DNA of 64,000 nucleotides from Marinoscillum sp964351625 (lineage in GTDB: Bacteria; Bacteroidota; Bacteroidia; Cytophagales; Cyclobacteriaceae): the NCBI GenBank assembly GCA_964351625.1, contig CAYGOV010000006.1, positions 1 to 64,000 of the forward strand. The letters run 5' to 3'. Below the pieces are notes generated by a model that saw only the letters and a list, made by a program, of their open reading frames with translations, did not search any database and was not told the origin of the DNA. This document shows, piece by piece, positions 53,803 through 61,252 of the stretch (within the stretch, counting starts at the first letter, position 1; each line of letters starts with the position of its first letter). Position numbers and translations under genes: made by a program.

Positions 53803-53935
53803 AGATATTGTGCTTTAATTTCAAATTAAGGTTAGCGATTAACTTTGTGCTAAAATACTTTGATGTAGCCAATCAGAATTCAAAGGGAATCAAAGGGAAT
53901 TTTGGATGTGTGTTCAAGGTTTTGATTAAAATCAA

Positions 53936-53963
53936 AAAACCGACCCTTTTAAGAGTCGGTTTT
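53936..53963 (-). terminator. Intrinsic terminator of the rhodanese gene
   Basis: Arms AAAACCGAC (53936-53944) and GTCGGTTTT (53955-53963), flanked by A and T runs on both sides. It lies 20 bp after the rhodanese stop. Confidence 0.8.
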
Positions 53964-53982
53964 AACTATCTACTTTTCAAAC

Positions 53983-54300
53983 TCAATACTTCTGAATACT
54001 TGGATCAATCTCATCTGACCAAGCCATTATTCCTCCTACAAGGTTATATAAATTGTCAAATCCGTGCTGTTGCTCTAGAAACTGAATCGCATTTGCACTT
54101 CGTTTACCACTGCGACAGTGGATGACAACCTGTTTATCTTTTGATATTTGATCTGCATTATCTGGAATAGTAGATAAAGGGATCAATGTCCCGCCTATCT
54201 CCGCCACTTCATATTCATTGGGTTCGCGAACATCTATTAGCTGAAAATCAGCACCATCATCCATCAATTGTTTGAGTTCTTTGACCGTTATTTCTTTCAC
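53983..54300 (-). CDS. Single-domain rhodanese-like protein
   Basis: 105 residues if the GTG at 54300 is used; a frame extends upstream to 54393 across the metZ start but lacks rhodanese sequence. Motifs FQLIDVREPNEYEVAEI and the active-site loop VIHCRSGKRSANA with Cys, then GGIMAWSDEIDP. It carries sulfane sulfur on its Cys. The divergent neighbour is metZ, which works in sulfur amino-acid synthesis, so a sulfur-handling neighbourhood is plausible. Confidence 0.85.
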   Translation of the reverse strand: MKEITVKELKQLMDDGADFQLIDVREPNEYEVAEIGGTLIPLSTIPDNADQISKDKQVVIHCRSGKRSANAIQFLEQQHGFDNLYNLVGGIMAWSDEIDPSIQKY

Positions 54301-54362
54301 TGCTTTAGTTTTAAGTTTTAATTGACAACACCTCGTCGAAAGCGAGTTTAAATATAAATCCA

Positions 54363-55538
54363 ATGAGCGATAAAAAGTTCGAAACAATCGCAATTAGACA
54401 TCAAATAGAGCGCTCATCTCAAAAAGAGCACTCGGTTCCTATCTATGCAACGTCTAGTTTCATGTTTGATGATGCTGAAGATGCACGTGCGCTTTTCGCA
54501 GATGAAAAGGAAGGAAATATCTATTCTCGCTACTCCAATCCCAACAATGACGAGTTTATCCAAAAGCTTTGCTTGCTAGAAGGCGGGGAAATGGGAATGG
54601 CGATGGCATCAGGCATGGCGGCTATGTATACCAGTCTTGCTGCCTTCCTGAGCAGTGGCGATCATGTGTTGGCCTCTCGCTCTTTGTTTGGTTCTACGCA
54701 TCAGATCCTCACTAAGCTGCTACCTCGCTGGGGAATTACGAGTACTTATGTAGATATCTCAGATGAAGACGGCTGGGAAGCGGCTATCCAGCCAAATACC
54801 AAAATGATATTCGTCGAGACTCCTAGCAATCCAGCTTTGGACTTGATAGACTTAGAAAAGCTGTGTAAGCTGGCAAAGTCTAAAGGCGTATTGGTGAATG
54901 TGGACAATTGCTTTGCAACACCTTACCTTCAGAATCCTATCAAATGGGGGGCCGATATTGTCACCCATTCTGCCACCAAATTTATAGATGGTCAGGGTCG
55001 AGTAATTGGTGGAGCGATCATTACATCGAAGGAACTCTTCCCAGAAATAAAATTTATGGCTCGCCATACAGGCCCATCTATGTCACCTTTTAACGGATGG
55101 ATACTTTCCAAAAGTCTAGAGACTTTGGCCGTGCGTATGGAAAAGCATTGCGAAAATGCACTCGCTTTGGCAGAGCATATGGAAGGCAAAAAAGGAATCA
55201 AGCAAGTGCGCTATCCTTTCTTAAAGTCATTCCCTCAGTATGAGCTTGCCAAAAAGCAAATGAAACTTGGTGGTGGGATCGTGACTTTTGAGCTGGAAGG
55301 TGGGATCGTACAGGGGCGTAAGTTTCTGGATGCCCTTCAGATGATTTCGCTTTCACCAAATCTTGGAGACACTCGCACCATCGCAACTCATCCGGCAAGC
55401 ACTACGCATAGCAAGTTATCACCAGAGGAAAGAGCTGCAGTTGGCATCACGGATGGTTTAGTGAGAATCTCCGTGGGCTTAGAGCATGTTGATGACATCA
55501 AGGCGGATGTGGAGCAGGCGCTGGAAAAATCTAGGTAA
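54363..55538 (+). CDS. metZ: O-succinylhomoserine sulfhydrylase
   Basis: 391 residues, PLP-dependent Cys/Met-metabolism family. IYSRYSNPNNDEFIQKL, MASGMAAMYTSLAAFLSSGDHV, VETPSNPALDLID, VDNCFATPYLQNP, and the PLP Lys206 in THSATKFIDGQGRVIGG. The motif set and length fit O-succinylhomoserine sulfhydrylase, which makes homocysteine directly from sulfide. A cystathionine gamma-synthase activity cannot be excluded from sequence alone. Divergent from the rhodanese gene. Confidence 0.9.
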   Translation: MSDKKFETIAIRHQIERSSQKEHSVPIYATSSFMFDDAEDARALFADEKEGNIYSRYSNPNNDEFIQKLCLLEGGEMGMAMASGMAAMYTSLAAFLSSGDHVLASRSLFGSTHQILTKLLPRWGITSTYVDISDEDGWEAAIQPNTKMIFVETPSNPALDLIDLEKLCKLAKSKGVLVNVDNCFATPYLQNPIKWGADIVTHSATKFIDGQGRVIGGAIITSKELFPEIKFMARHTGPSMSPFNGWILSKSLETLAVRMEKHCENALALAEHMEGKKGIKQVRYPFLKSFPQYELAKKQMKLGGGIVTFELEGGIVQGRKFLDALQMISLSPNLGDTRTIATHPASTTHSKLSPEERAAVGITDGLVRISVGLEHVDDIKADVEQALEKSR

Positions 55539-55539
55539 G

Positions 55540-55971
55540 CTAATTTTGAATTGAATCAACAACAACAATCAATTCTGTGATTCCGAGCTCAGATTTTTCT
55601 ATATCTAAAGATGGATAAGGAAGTAGATTGACATAGGCAATCGAAATATTTCTAAAAGTTATAATTGGCTCTTCCCACGGCTGATAAAGCCCTAAGAGCA
55701 TGGTTTTGGATTCATTTACGTCAGAAATTGTCACGTACGTTTTGACCTCACCTTGCCAAACACAGACGGCATCTAAAGGGCAACGGCTATCCGCCAATAC
55801 AGAATCAAAGCGGATTTGATAAGTTAAGTTCTCTACAAAAACAGTATCATGAAGAGAGATCGTGATCGTATCTCCAAAATTGTATTGATTATGTTGATTG
55901 AGTACTGTTTCCTCACATTGTGCGAAAAATAATACAGCTGAAAAAAGAAGGGAGTATAGCAGGGTTTTCAT
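55540..55971 (-). CDS. Lipoprotein of unknown function
   Basis: 143 residues. SPII signal with lipobox Cys19 (FFAQC). The mature part is beta-rich (YNFGDTITISLHDTVFVEN, RFDSVLADSRCPLDAVCVWQG, IAYVNLLPYPSL). The two Cys in SRCPLDAVCVWQG are spaced as for a disulfide. No family recognised. It ends one base after metZ on the opposite strand. Confidence 0.7.
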   Translation of the reverse strand: MKTLLYSLLFSAVLFFAQCEETVLNQHNQYNFGDTITISLHDTVFVENLTYQIRFDSVLADSRCPLDAVCVWQGEVKTYVTISDVNESKTMLLGLYQPWEEPIITFRNISIAYVNLLPYPSLDIEKSELGITELIVVVDSIQN

Positions 55972-56304
55972 GGCTATAAGACTGTGAAAATGAGTAATCG
56001 GTTGTCAGCGTTCGAAAATTAATTCCTCAAATCTCCAAATTTCAACTCATCGCATCCAATTTTCTCACAATCTTGGTAAGTCGCTCCTCTATGTCGTAAT
56101 AGTTCTATTCTAAGAATTCATAAAACTCATAATTTCTTTTACTTAGATCCTCAAAGCCCTTTTGCAGATGTGAAATACTGGCATCAATTTGGGTTTTGTG
56201 CTTCTCCAGTTGGCGCTTAAATTCTGATCTTTCCATACGATTCAAAATTGAAATGATTTACATAAAGCTAACGTTATTCACTTTAAATAATTCATCTGCC
56301 ACCC
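55972..56304. other. Intergenic region with an interrupted small ORF
   Basis: 330 bp between two minus-strand genes. It holds only the amber-interrupted coiled-coil frame annotated separately at 56042-56236 and otherwise AT-rich DNA. Confidence 0.6.
56042..56236 (-). pseudogene. Small coiled-coil ORF interrupted by an in-frame TAG
   Basis: From ATG 56236 the frame encodes 43 charged, heptad-like residues (SEFKRQLEKHKTQ, QKGFEDLSKRNYEF) and hits TAG at 56105-56107. The same frame then continues for 20 more similar residues (YYDIEERLTKIVRKLDAM) to a TGA at 56042. The unbroken coiled-coil character on both sides suggests one gene cut by a point mutation, or readthrough. It is short, so chance cannot be excluded. 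Confidence 0.4.
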
Positions 56305-57609
56305 TCAATCCAAAAACACCCTTGTCACCTCCGGGAAGAGTACCAGCAGCACCAAGAAGGCAAGTTGTATCAACACAAAAGGAATTATTCCTTGATACAG
56401 GTGACTCGTCTTTACCTCAGGTGGAGCTACACCTTTCAAATAAAACAAGGCAAAACCGAAAGGTGGCGTAAGAAAAGAGGTCTGGAGATTAACCGCTAGT
56501 AATATCCCTACCCAAATCAAGTCGATGCCCATTGCTACGAAAAGTGGCGCAACCACTGGCACCACAATAAATACGATCTCGATGAAATCAATAAAGAATC
56601 CAGCAACAAACACCAGTGCCATGACCAAAAGCAGAAAAGAATAAGGGCTTAGATCTGATGACTCTATGAGATTCAAGAAAAGTTTGTCTCCTTCCAAGCC
56701 ACGAAATACTAATGAAAAGGCCGTCGCTCCCACCAAGATCATAAAGACCATTGAGGTAAGCATAGTGGTCTCCTTTGTCACTGCTTTGAAGACCTGAAAA
56801 TTGAGCTTGCCTTGAAACCAAGTAAGCAAAAGTGCACCAAAAGCCCCAACCCCTGCTGCCTCAGTAGGCGAAGCAACCCCAGCGAATATTGAACCTAGCA
56901 CTGATAATATCAAGATAAATGGCAACACAAATGATGTTACCAATGATTTGTTGAAGCCATCTTTTCGAAACTTTGCGACTTCTTCTTTAGGCATGGCTGG
57001 CGCCTTTTCTGGAAAGATCAATGAGTAGATGATGATGTAAACCAAATAGCACCCCACCAATCCCAATCCAGGAACAATAGCTGCTAGAAACAAATCTCCA
57101 ACGGAAACATTGAGCACACTCCCAAGCAACACCAACACCACTGATGGAGGAATGATCTGCCCAAGCGTGCCGGCTGAGGCTATCACCCCAGTGCTCAGCT
57201 GAGGACTATAGCCACGCTTCTGCATCGTTGGCAAAGAGATCAATCCCATCGTGACAACAGTCGCTCCAACTATACCTGTGGAAGCGGCAAGCATGGCACC
57301 TACGATGACCACAGAGATGGCCAACCCACCTTTGAAGCGTCCGAACAGCAAAGCCATTGTCTCAAGAAGTCTCTCGGCTATACCCGACTTCTCTAGCATA
57401 ATCCCCATGAAAACGAATAGTGGCACGGCTAGCAACACAAAGTTTTGCATGGTGCCATAAACCCTCAGTGCGAGCAAGTAGAAAAAATCAACATCAAATA
57501 CCCACAGCCCTACCAAAACAGATAAACCACCCAGAGTGAAAGCCACCGGATAGCCGAATAGAATGAGCAGAAAAATTACTCCAAATAGGATAATGGGTAA
57601 GTATTCCAT
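56305..57609 (-). CDS. dctM: TRAP transporter large permease (DctM)
   Basis: 434 residues with about 12 membrane helices. Family motifs: ILFGYPVAFTLGGLSVLVGL near the start, FVFMGIMLEKSGIAERLL, STGIVGATVVTMGLISLP, and GTLGQIIPPSVVLVLLG, then the C-terminal NLQTSFLTPPFGFALFYLKG. It forms the ion-coupled transport channel of the TRAP system, working with the TakP-like protein at 51180. Last gene of the three-gene minus-strand run. Confidence 0.95.
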   Translation of the reverse strand: MEYLPIILFGVIFLLILFGYPVAFTLGGLSVLVGLWVFDVDFFYLLALRVYGTMQNFVLLAVPLFVFMGIMLEKSGIAERLLETMALLFGRFKGGLAISVVIVGAMLAASTGIVGATVVTMGLISLPTMQKRGYSPQLSTGVIASAGTLGQIIPPSVVLVLLGSVLNVSVGDLFLAAIVPGLGLVGCYLVYIIIYSLIFPEKAPAMPKEEVAKFRKDGFNKSLVTSFVLPFILILSVLGSIFAGVASPTEAAGVGAFGALLLTWFQGKLNFQVFKAVTKETTMLTSMVFMILVGATAFSLVFRGLEGDKLFLNLIESSDLSPYSFLLLVMALVFVAGFFIDFIEIVFIVVPVVAPLFVAMGIDLIWVGILLAVNLQTSFLTPPFGFALFYLKGVAPPEVKTSHLYQGIIPFVLIQLAFLVLLVLFPEVTRVFLD

Positions 57610-57612
57610 CGA

Positions 57613-58920
57613 TTAAGGCAATTTGTGGAATGGTATACTTGCTCTCAATATATGAGATGGCTCCATTTCTATCACAAATTCTTTTTGCTTTTCGTTGAGC
57701 GCGGCTGTGTCAAGGTGTACTTGTAAGAGATGGTCTCCAATACTCAAACTATCCAAGGTCACGTAGGTTAAATATCCATAACTAAGTGTTTCTGGGTGCT
57801 TATAGCGAAACCATTTCAGATCATTCTTTGGTGTGGAGTCAATCACCACTTTCAAATATTGACTTGTTTTTAAAGCACGTTCCGAGTCTTCAAATTCCTT
57901 CCACTCTTTCTGACGCTCTCTATCCAACTTGTGGATAGCAGAAAAATCCCTAGAATCATTCACAAAAAGTCTAATAACATTTTCATCAATAATGTCATCT
58001 TGTATGGTCACCACCAGAGCTGATTTTTCCTTGCGCATGCTCTCGTAGTTATTGTACCTCATGTTATCAAAGCTATCCTCATAATAAGCATCCAGTTGAG
58101 AGTCTTCGAGCCTATCTTCCAAAAAATTAAATCCAATTAAGAATAGTACAAACCCAATGGGAATTAGATGAGCTTGCCAGCGAGGAAGGTTAGAGACAAT
58201 AGCCAATAACATCCTGTTGTAAATAAACGACAGGGTAATTACCCTAAAAACAATCATCAGATAATAGTATGGCTTACTCGCCCAACTGTCTCTTCGAAAA
58301 AATCCATTGGTAATGAAATCAATAAATATGAGCAGTAATATTAATAAGTAGATCAACAAGCCTAATAAAGCCCACAGATAATATGAGCCACTGGATAATT
58401 TCATACTCGGCTCAAAAACATATTGAAAATATACAATCAATAGCATCAAACACATCCCGAAGCTCAGCATCAGTGCAGACGAAATGAATGAAATGGCATA
58501 TGTCATACTTGCAAACCTCTCAAGTCCAAGTATGGAGTTATTAAGTGACTTACCAGATTCTACCTCCTTCTTGAACCGTCCTTTAAGTTTTAGGCGATCT
58601 ACATTAACACCTTTCGGAAAAACATAGCTCAACCCAACATTCGCCACCCAAATACCTCGAGCCATTATATGAATTACATAGCCAATACTCAGTACTTGCA
58701 ATGCACTCTTAAACATTCCTAAAAAGCGGAAGGTCATATCTGAGCGGTTGAAGTTCAATAGCCGATAGTTCTCTATGATATCAGGGATTTGGAAAAGTAT
58801 ATAGAGAAAGAGTGCAGAAATGAGAAGCTCTGCTTCCCAAGAATTGAGTTGAATGGTTTTGAGCCAATCTGGCGTTTCCTCCTCGTTAATGACTTTGTTA
58901 GGCGTAGGTTTATCGCTCAT
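57613..58920 (-). CDS. Unknown polytopic membrane protein inside the TRAP operon
   Basis: 435 residues. About six membrane helices in residues 30-270 (for example LLISALFLYILFQIPDIIE and LLGLLIYLLILLLIFIDFITNG), with a basic region between the second and third. A soluble C-terminal domain of about 165 residues follows (YYEDSFDNMRYNNYESMRKEK, IRLFVNDSRDFSAIHKL, LKWFRYKHPETLSYGYLTYV). No known family was recognised. It overlaps dctQ by 11 bases and precedes dctM by 3 bp, so it is co-translated with the permeases. Confidence 0.85.
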   Translation of the reverse strand: MSDKPTPNKVINEEETPDWLKTIQLNSWEAELLISALFLYILFQIPDIIENYRLLNFNRSDMTFRFLGMFKSALQVLSIGYVIHIMARGIWVANVGLSYVFPKGVNVDRLKLKGRFKKEVESGKSLNNSILGLERFASMTYAISFISSALMLSFGMCLMLLIVYFQYVFEPSMKLSSGSYYLWALLGLLIYLLILLLIFIDFITNGFFRRDSWASKPYYYLMIVFRVITLSFIYNRMLLAIVSNLPRWQAHLIPIGFVLFLIGFNFLEDRLEDSQLDAYYEDSFDNMRYNNYESMRKEKSALVVTIQDDIIDENVIRLFVNDSRDFSAIHKLDRERQKEWKEFEDSERALKTSQYLKVVIDSTPKNDLKWFRYKHPETLSYGYLTYVTLDSLSIGDHLLQVHLDTAALNEKQKEFVIEMEPSHILRASIPFHKLP

Positions 58921-59413
58921 TTGAAATGATCGTTGAAAAGTTTTTTAATGCTTCACTAATTCCTTGCAGCCCTAATAATAAGAATCCAACTGGCATGGCT
59001 GCCTTGATAAGGTATCTTGCTGGTAATCCTCCTGGATCAGGGCTCGTTTCTCCCATTGCAAAAGAATTCATTGTGAACTGCGTACCTTCAATTAACCCCA
59101 CCACGCATAGCGGAATCAAGAGCATCACACTACCCATCAGATTGACCCATGATTTCTTTTTAACCGAAAAATGTTGATAGAAAACATCCACGCGAACATG
59201 CTTGTCTTCACGCAGTGTCCAAGCAGAAGTAAGCAAGAAGAGAACAGCAAAGAGATGCCATTCCAGTTCAAATGAAAGTGATGAAGTCACCGAAAGAATA
59301 TATCTGAGTGCAACGTCTACTATGATCACAAAGACAAGTACAAGGCTTAGCCAACTTACTGTAGTTCCTACCAGTACGTTGAGGCGATCGATATATTGAC
59401 TGATTTTTTGCAA
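58910..59413 (-). CDS. dctQ: TRAP transporter small permease (DctQ)
   Basis: 167 residues, four membrane helices. DctQ motifs: VLVFVIIVDVALRYIL, WHLFAVLFLLTSAWTLREDKHVRVDVFY, and SPDPGGLPARYLIKAAMPVGFLLLGLQGISE. It pairs with DctM and the binding protein. First gene of the permease operon; its stop region overlaps the unknown membrane protein. Confidence 0.93.
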   Translation of the reverse strand: MQKISQYIDRLNVLVGTTVSWLSLVLVFVIIVDVALRYILSVTSSLSFELEWHLFAVLFLLTSAWTLREDKHVRVDVFYQHFSVKKKSWVNLMGSVMLLIPLCVVGLIEGTQFTMNSFAMGETSPDPGGLPARYLIKAAMPVGFLLLGLQGISEALKNFSTIISNER

Positions 59414-59440
59414 GGCAAGGAAAACTACTAAGAATTCTCC

Positions 59441-59821
59441 TTATTTGGCCAATCTCAAGTTTAAAGTCATTGATTCTCCATAGCTACAATCGCATTCATC
59501 TGATGAAGTAGTCATCTGCTTGCCATCTATGGCCACTATCTCACGGCCGTTTACAAAGTAATGTGCAGTAGCTGAGTAGCGCTTTCCAGCATCCAAATCA
59601 TAATAAACCCGATCATCGGACCAATACTCAGAAAACAGCGTATCGGCCTTTTCTATATTGCCTTCAAAAATCGTGACCAGCACCTCAGGGTGATCTTCAT
59701 TGATCGTAAGCTTTATGGTGAGTTCACCTAAAGGAGCCCCAGCTGGGCAGTTGCATTCATCACAACTATTCAGTAGAGACAATGCTGTGAGAATCCAAAA
59801 TGTTTTAAGAAAGTTTTTCAT
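59441..59821 (-). CDS. Small Cys-rich lipoprotein of unknown function
   Basis: 126 residues. SPII signal with lipobox Cys20 (LLNSC) followed directly by DECNCPAG. A second Cys pair lies near the C-terminus (SSDECDCSYGES), so the ends of the mature protein may be tied by disulfides or bind metal. The middle is beta-rich (GELTIKLTINEDHPEVLVTIFE). The start overlaps the upstream beta-barrel gene stop by four bases, so it is probably a partner of that protein. Confidence 0.72.
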   Translation of the reverse strand: MKNFLKTFWILTALSLLNSCDECNCPAGAPLGELTIKLTINEDHPEVLVTIFEGNIEKADTLFSEYWSDDRVYYDLDAGKRYSATAHYFVNGREIVAIDGKQMTTSSDECDCSYGESMTLNLRLAK

Positions 59822-60381
59822 CTGCGACCTATAAAACTATAAGACAAAAATATTCGATGGTTATCCATTTCCCTTGTTTTGGCATCTATGTAAGCATAGC
59901 CAAGTTTCAAAATAGAGCTTTCGGTAATTTTGTAGGACAATCCCATTCTCGGTACTAGCACCCAGCCTTTCGGTGGTTTTTGATCGCTTCCACCATAGTT
60001 GCCCCAAGTATAGGTCACTCCCATTTGCGCGAAAGCACCAATCTTCTTTGCAGAAAAATTGCGGCTATATTCTGCTCCCCCTCCTACAAAGTACCGCTCC
60101 TCCCTGAACTGATAATAGAGCGTACCCCCTTGATAAACAAGCAATGGTCTCCTAAACGGACGTGCGTCAAAAGAAAAAGCATAGATAAAATTCCGTTTTG
60201 CGTTCGTTCTACCCAATTCAAGACCTATATTCACGTCTTCAGCATTAAAGCTTGAGCGAACTGTATATACAAAGGCTGGTTTTGGTCCGAAAATCTCATT
60301 GTATTTATCTTCGATTATTACTTCTTGAGCTTTGGCGGCAAACGCAACTGAAAAAATGAAAAGACAAGCAAAAAACCTCAT
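59818..60381 (-). CDS. Small outer-membrane beta-barrel protein
   Basis: 187 residues. Signal peptide 1-18 (ends FAAKAQE), then alternating amphipathic strands ending in Phe-type residues (NFIYAFSFDARPF, RYFVGGGAEYSRNF, AFAQMGVTYTWGNYGG, SILKLGYAYIDAK), typical of an 8-stranded barrel. It ends IFLSYSFIGRR. It is translationally coupled with the downstream Cys-rich lipoprotein. No ligand can be predicted. Confidence 0.8.
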   Translation of the reverse strand: MRFFACLFIFSVAFAAKAQEVIIEDKYNEIFGPKPAFVYTVRSSFNAEDVNIGLELGRTNAKRNFIYAFSFDARPFRRPLLVYQGGTLYYQFREERYFVGGGAEYSRNFSAKKIGAFAQMGVTYTWGNYGGSDQKPPKGWVLVPRMGLSYKITESSILKLGYAYIDAKTREMDNHRIFLSYSFIGRR

Positions 60382-60466
60382 GGGTTACAATTTAGAAGTA
60401 TTAGAGAAATGCTGAAAGCAAATTTCGAACCAATGAAACTCGTTTATTAAACGATCGGTATATCAA

Positions 60467-61252
60467 TTGACAGCATATTTGAATTTCTTCAGCTCAAAAC
60501 CTCCTTATTTATCTGACAAGCTCACCATTTTGAGACTTAGTCTATTGGTTCTAGCCATAGTTCCGCCCCTCCAAAGTAATGGCCAGTATTCTTTAGAAAA
60601 ATTTGACATTGGTGCTCCTGAGGCTTGGTATGACAATAGCTTGGGAAAAGATCAATCTGGTCTATTAATGGGTGAGTACGAAGAAATTGAGCGAGTTTCT
60701 AAGGACACACATCAATTCTTTGGTGATGGATATTGGAACTCCTCTAGGATCTCTTTCCGAGGACAAGATTATGATAGCGCATTTATACTTTACGATATCT
60801 CAAAAGATTTATTACTGCTCCGTCACCCTACCATACTGAAATTTCACAATAGCGCCATTCGTCCTATACAAGAAGACATCAATTGGTTCATCATTGATGA
60901 GCATTTTTTTAAATATTATCCCAAAACAATCACCAATAAACCTGCAGGGTTTTATGATGAGATGTACAATGGTGAAACCGTCAACCTTCTAAGTAAAAGG
61001 CTTAAAGTGCTAAAAATAGAGGCTGAGGCTAATTATGATGAAGTTGATAAATTCTATCTTCTCGCAAATGGAGAAATGCAACGTATCTATCGCAAGCGAT
61101 CATTTTACCAACTTTTCCCTGAGCATAAGAGTGCTATTTCAAAATTCATCAAGCAAAACAGCCTAACTATATCACTGAAAAACGAAGCTAGTCTTATAAG
61201 TCTATCTCGATTTTGCGATGACCTCCTCATTAAAAAATCAAGTACTCAATGA
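60467..61252 (+). CDS. Exported protein of unknown function, coupled to a TonB-dependent receptor
   Basis: 261 residues from TTG 60467. A second TTG at 60530 would give a cleaner signal peptide (RLSLLVLAIVPPLQSNGQ) and is the likelier start. The mature part is mixed alpha/beta (FFGDGYWNSSRISFRGQDYDS, LYDISKDLLLLRHP, KTITNKPAGFYDEMYNGE) with no family recognised. Its TGA overlaps the ATG of the receptor at 61249, so the two are translationally coupled. It might be a surface or periplasmic helper of the receptor; this is inference from position. Confidence 0.72.
   Translation: MTAYLNFFSSKPPYLSDKLTILRLSLLVLAIVPPLQSNGQYSLEKFDIGAPEAWYDNSLGKDQSGLLMGEYEEIERVSKDTHQFFGDGYWNSSRISFRGQDYDSAFILYDISKDLLLLRHPTILKFHNSAIRPIQEDINWFIIDEHFFKYYPKTITNKPAGFYDEMYNGETVNLLSKRLKVLKIEAEANYDEVDKFYLLANGEMQRIYRKRSFYQLFPEHKSAISKFIKQNSLTISLKNEASLISLSRFCDDLLIKKSSTQ

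Noticed and set aside
53881..53900. Tandem CAAAGGGAAT x2
   Set aside because: Only two units in an AT-rich spacer; likely slippage without function.
53808..54125. 105-codon plus-strand ORF
   Set aside because: It runs through the terminator and antisense to the rhodanese gene, and has no recognisable sequence.
54301..54362. Possible riboswitch in front of metZ
   Set aside because: Only a four-base stem (CTCG/CGAG) could be found in 62 bases; no known SAM riboswitch core was visible.
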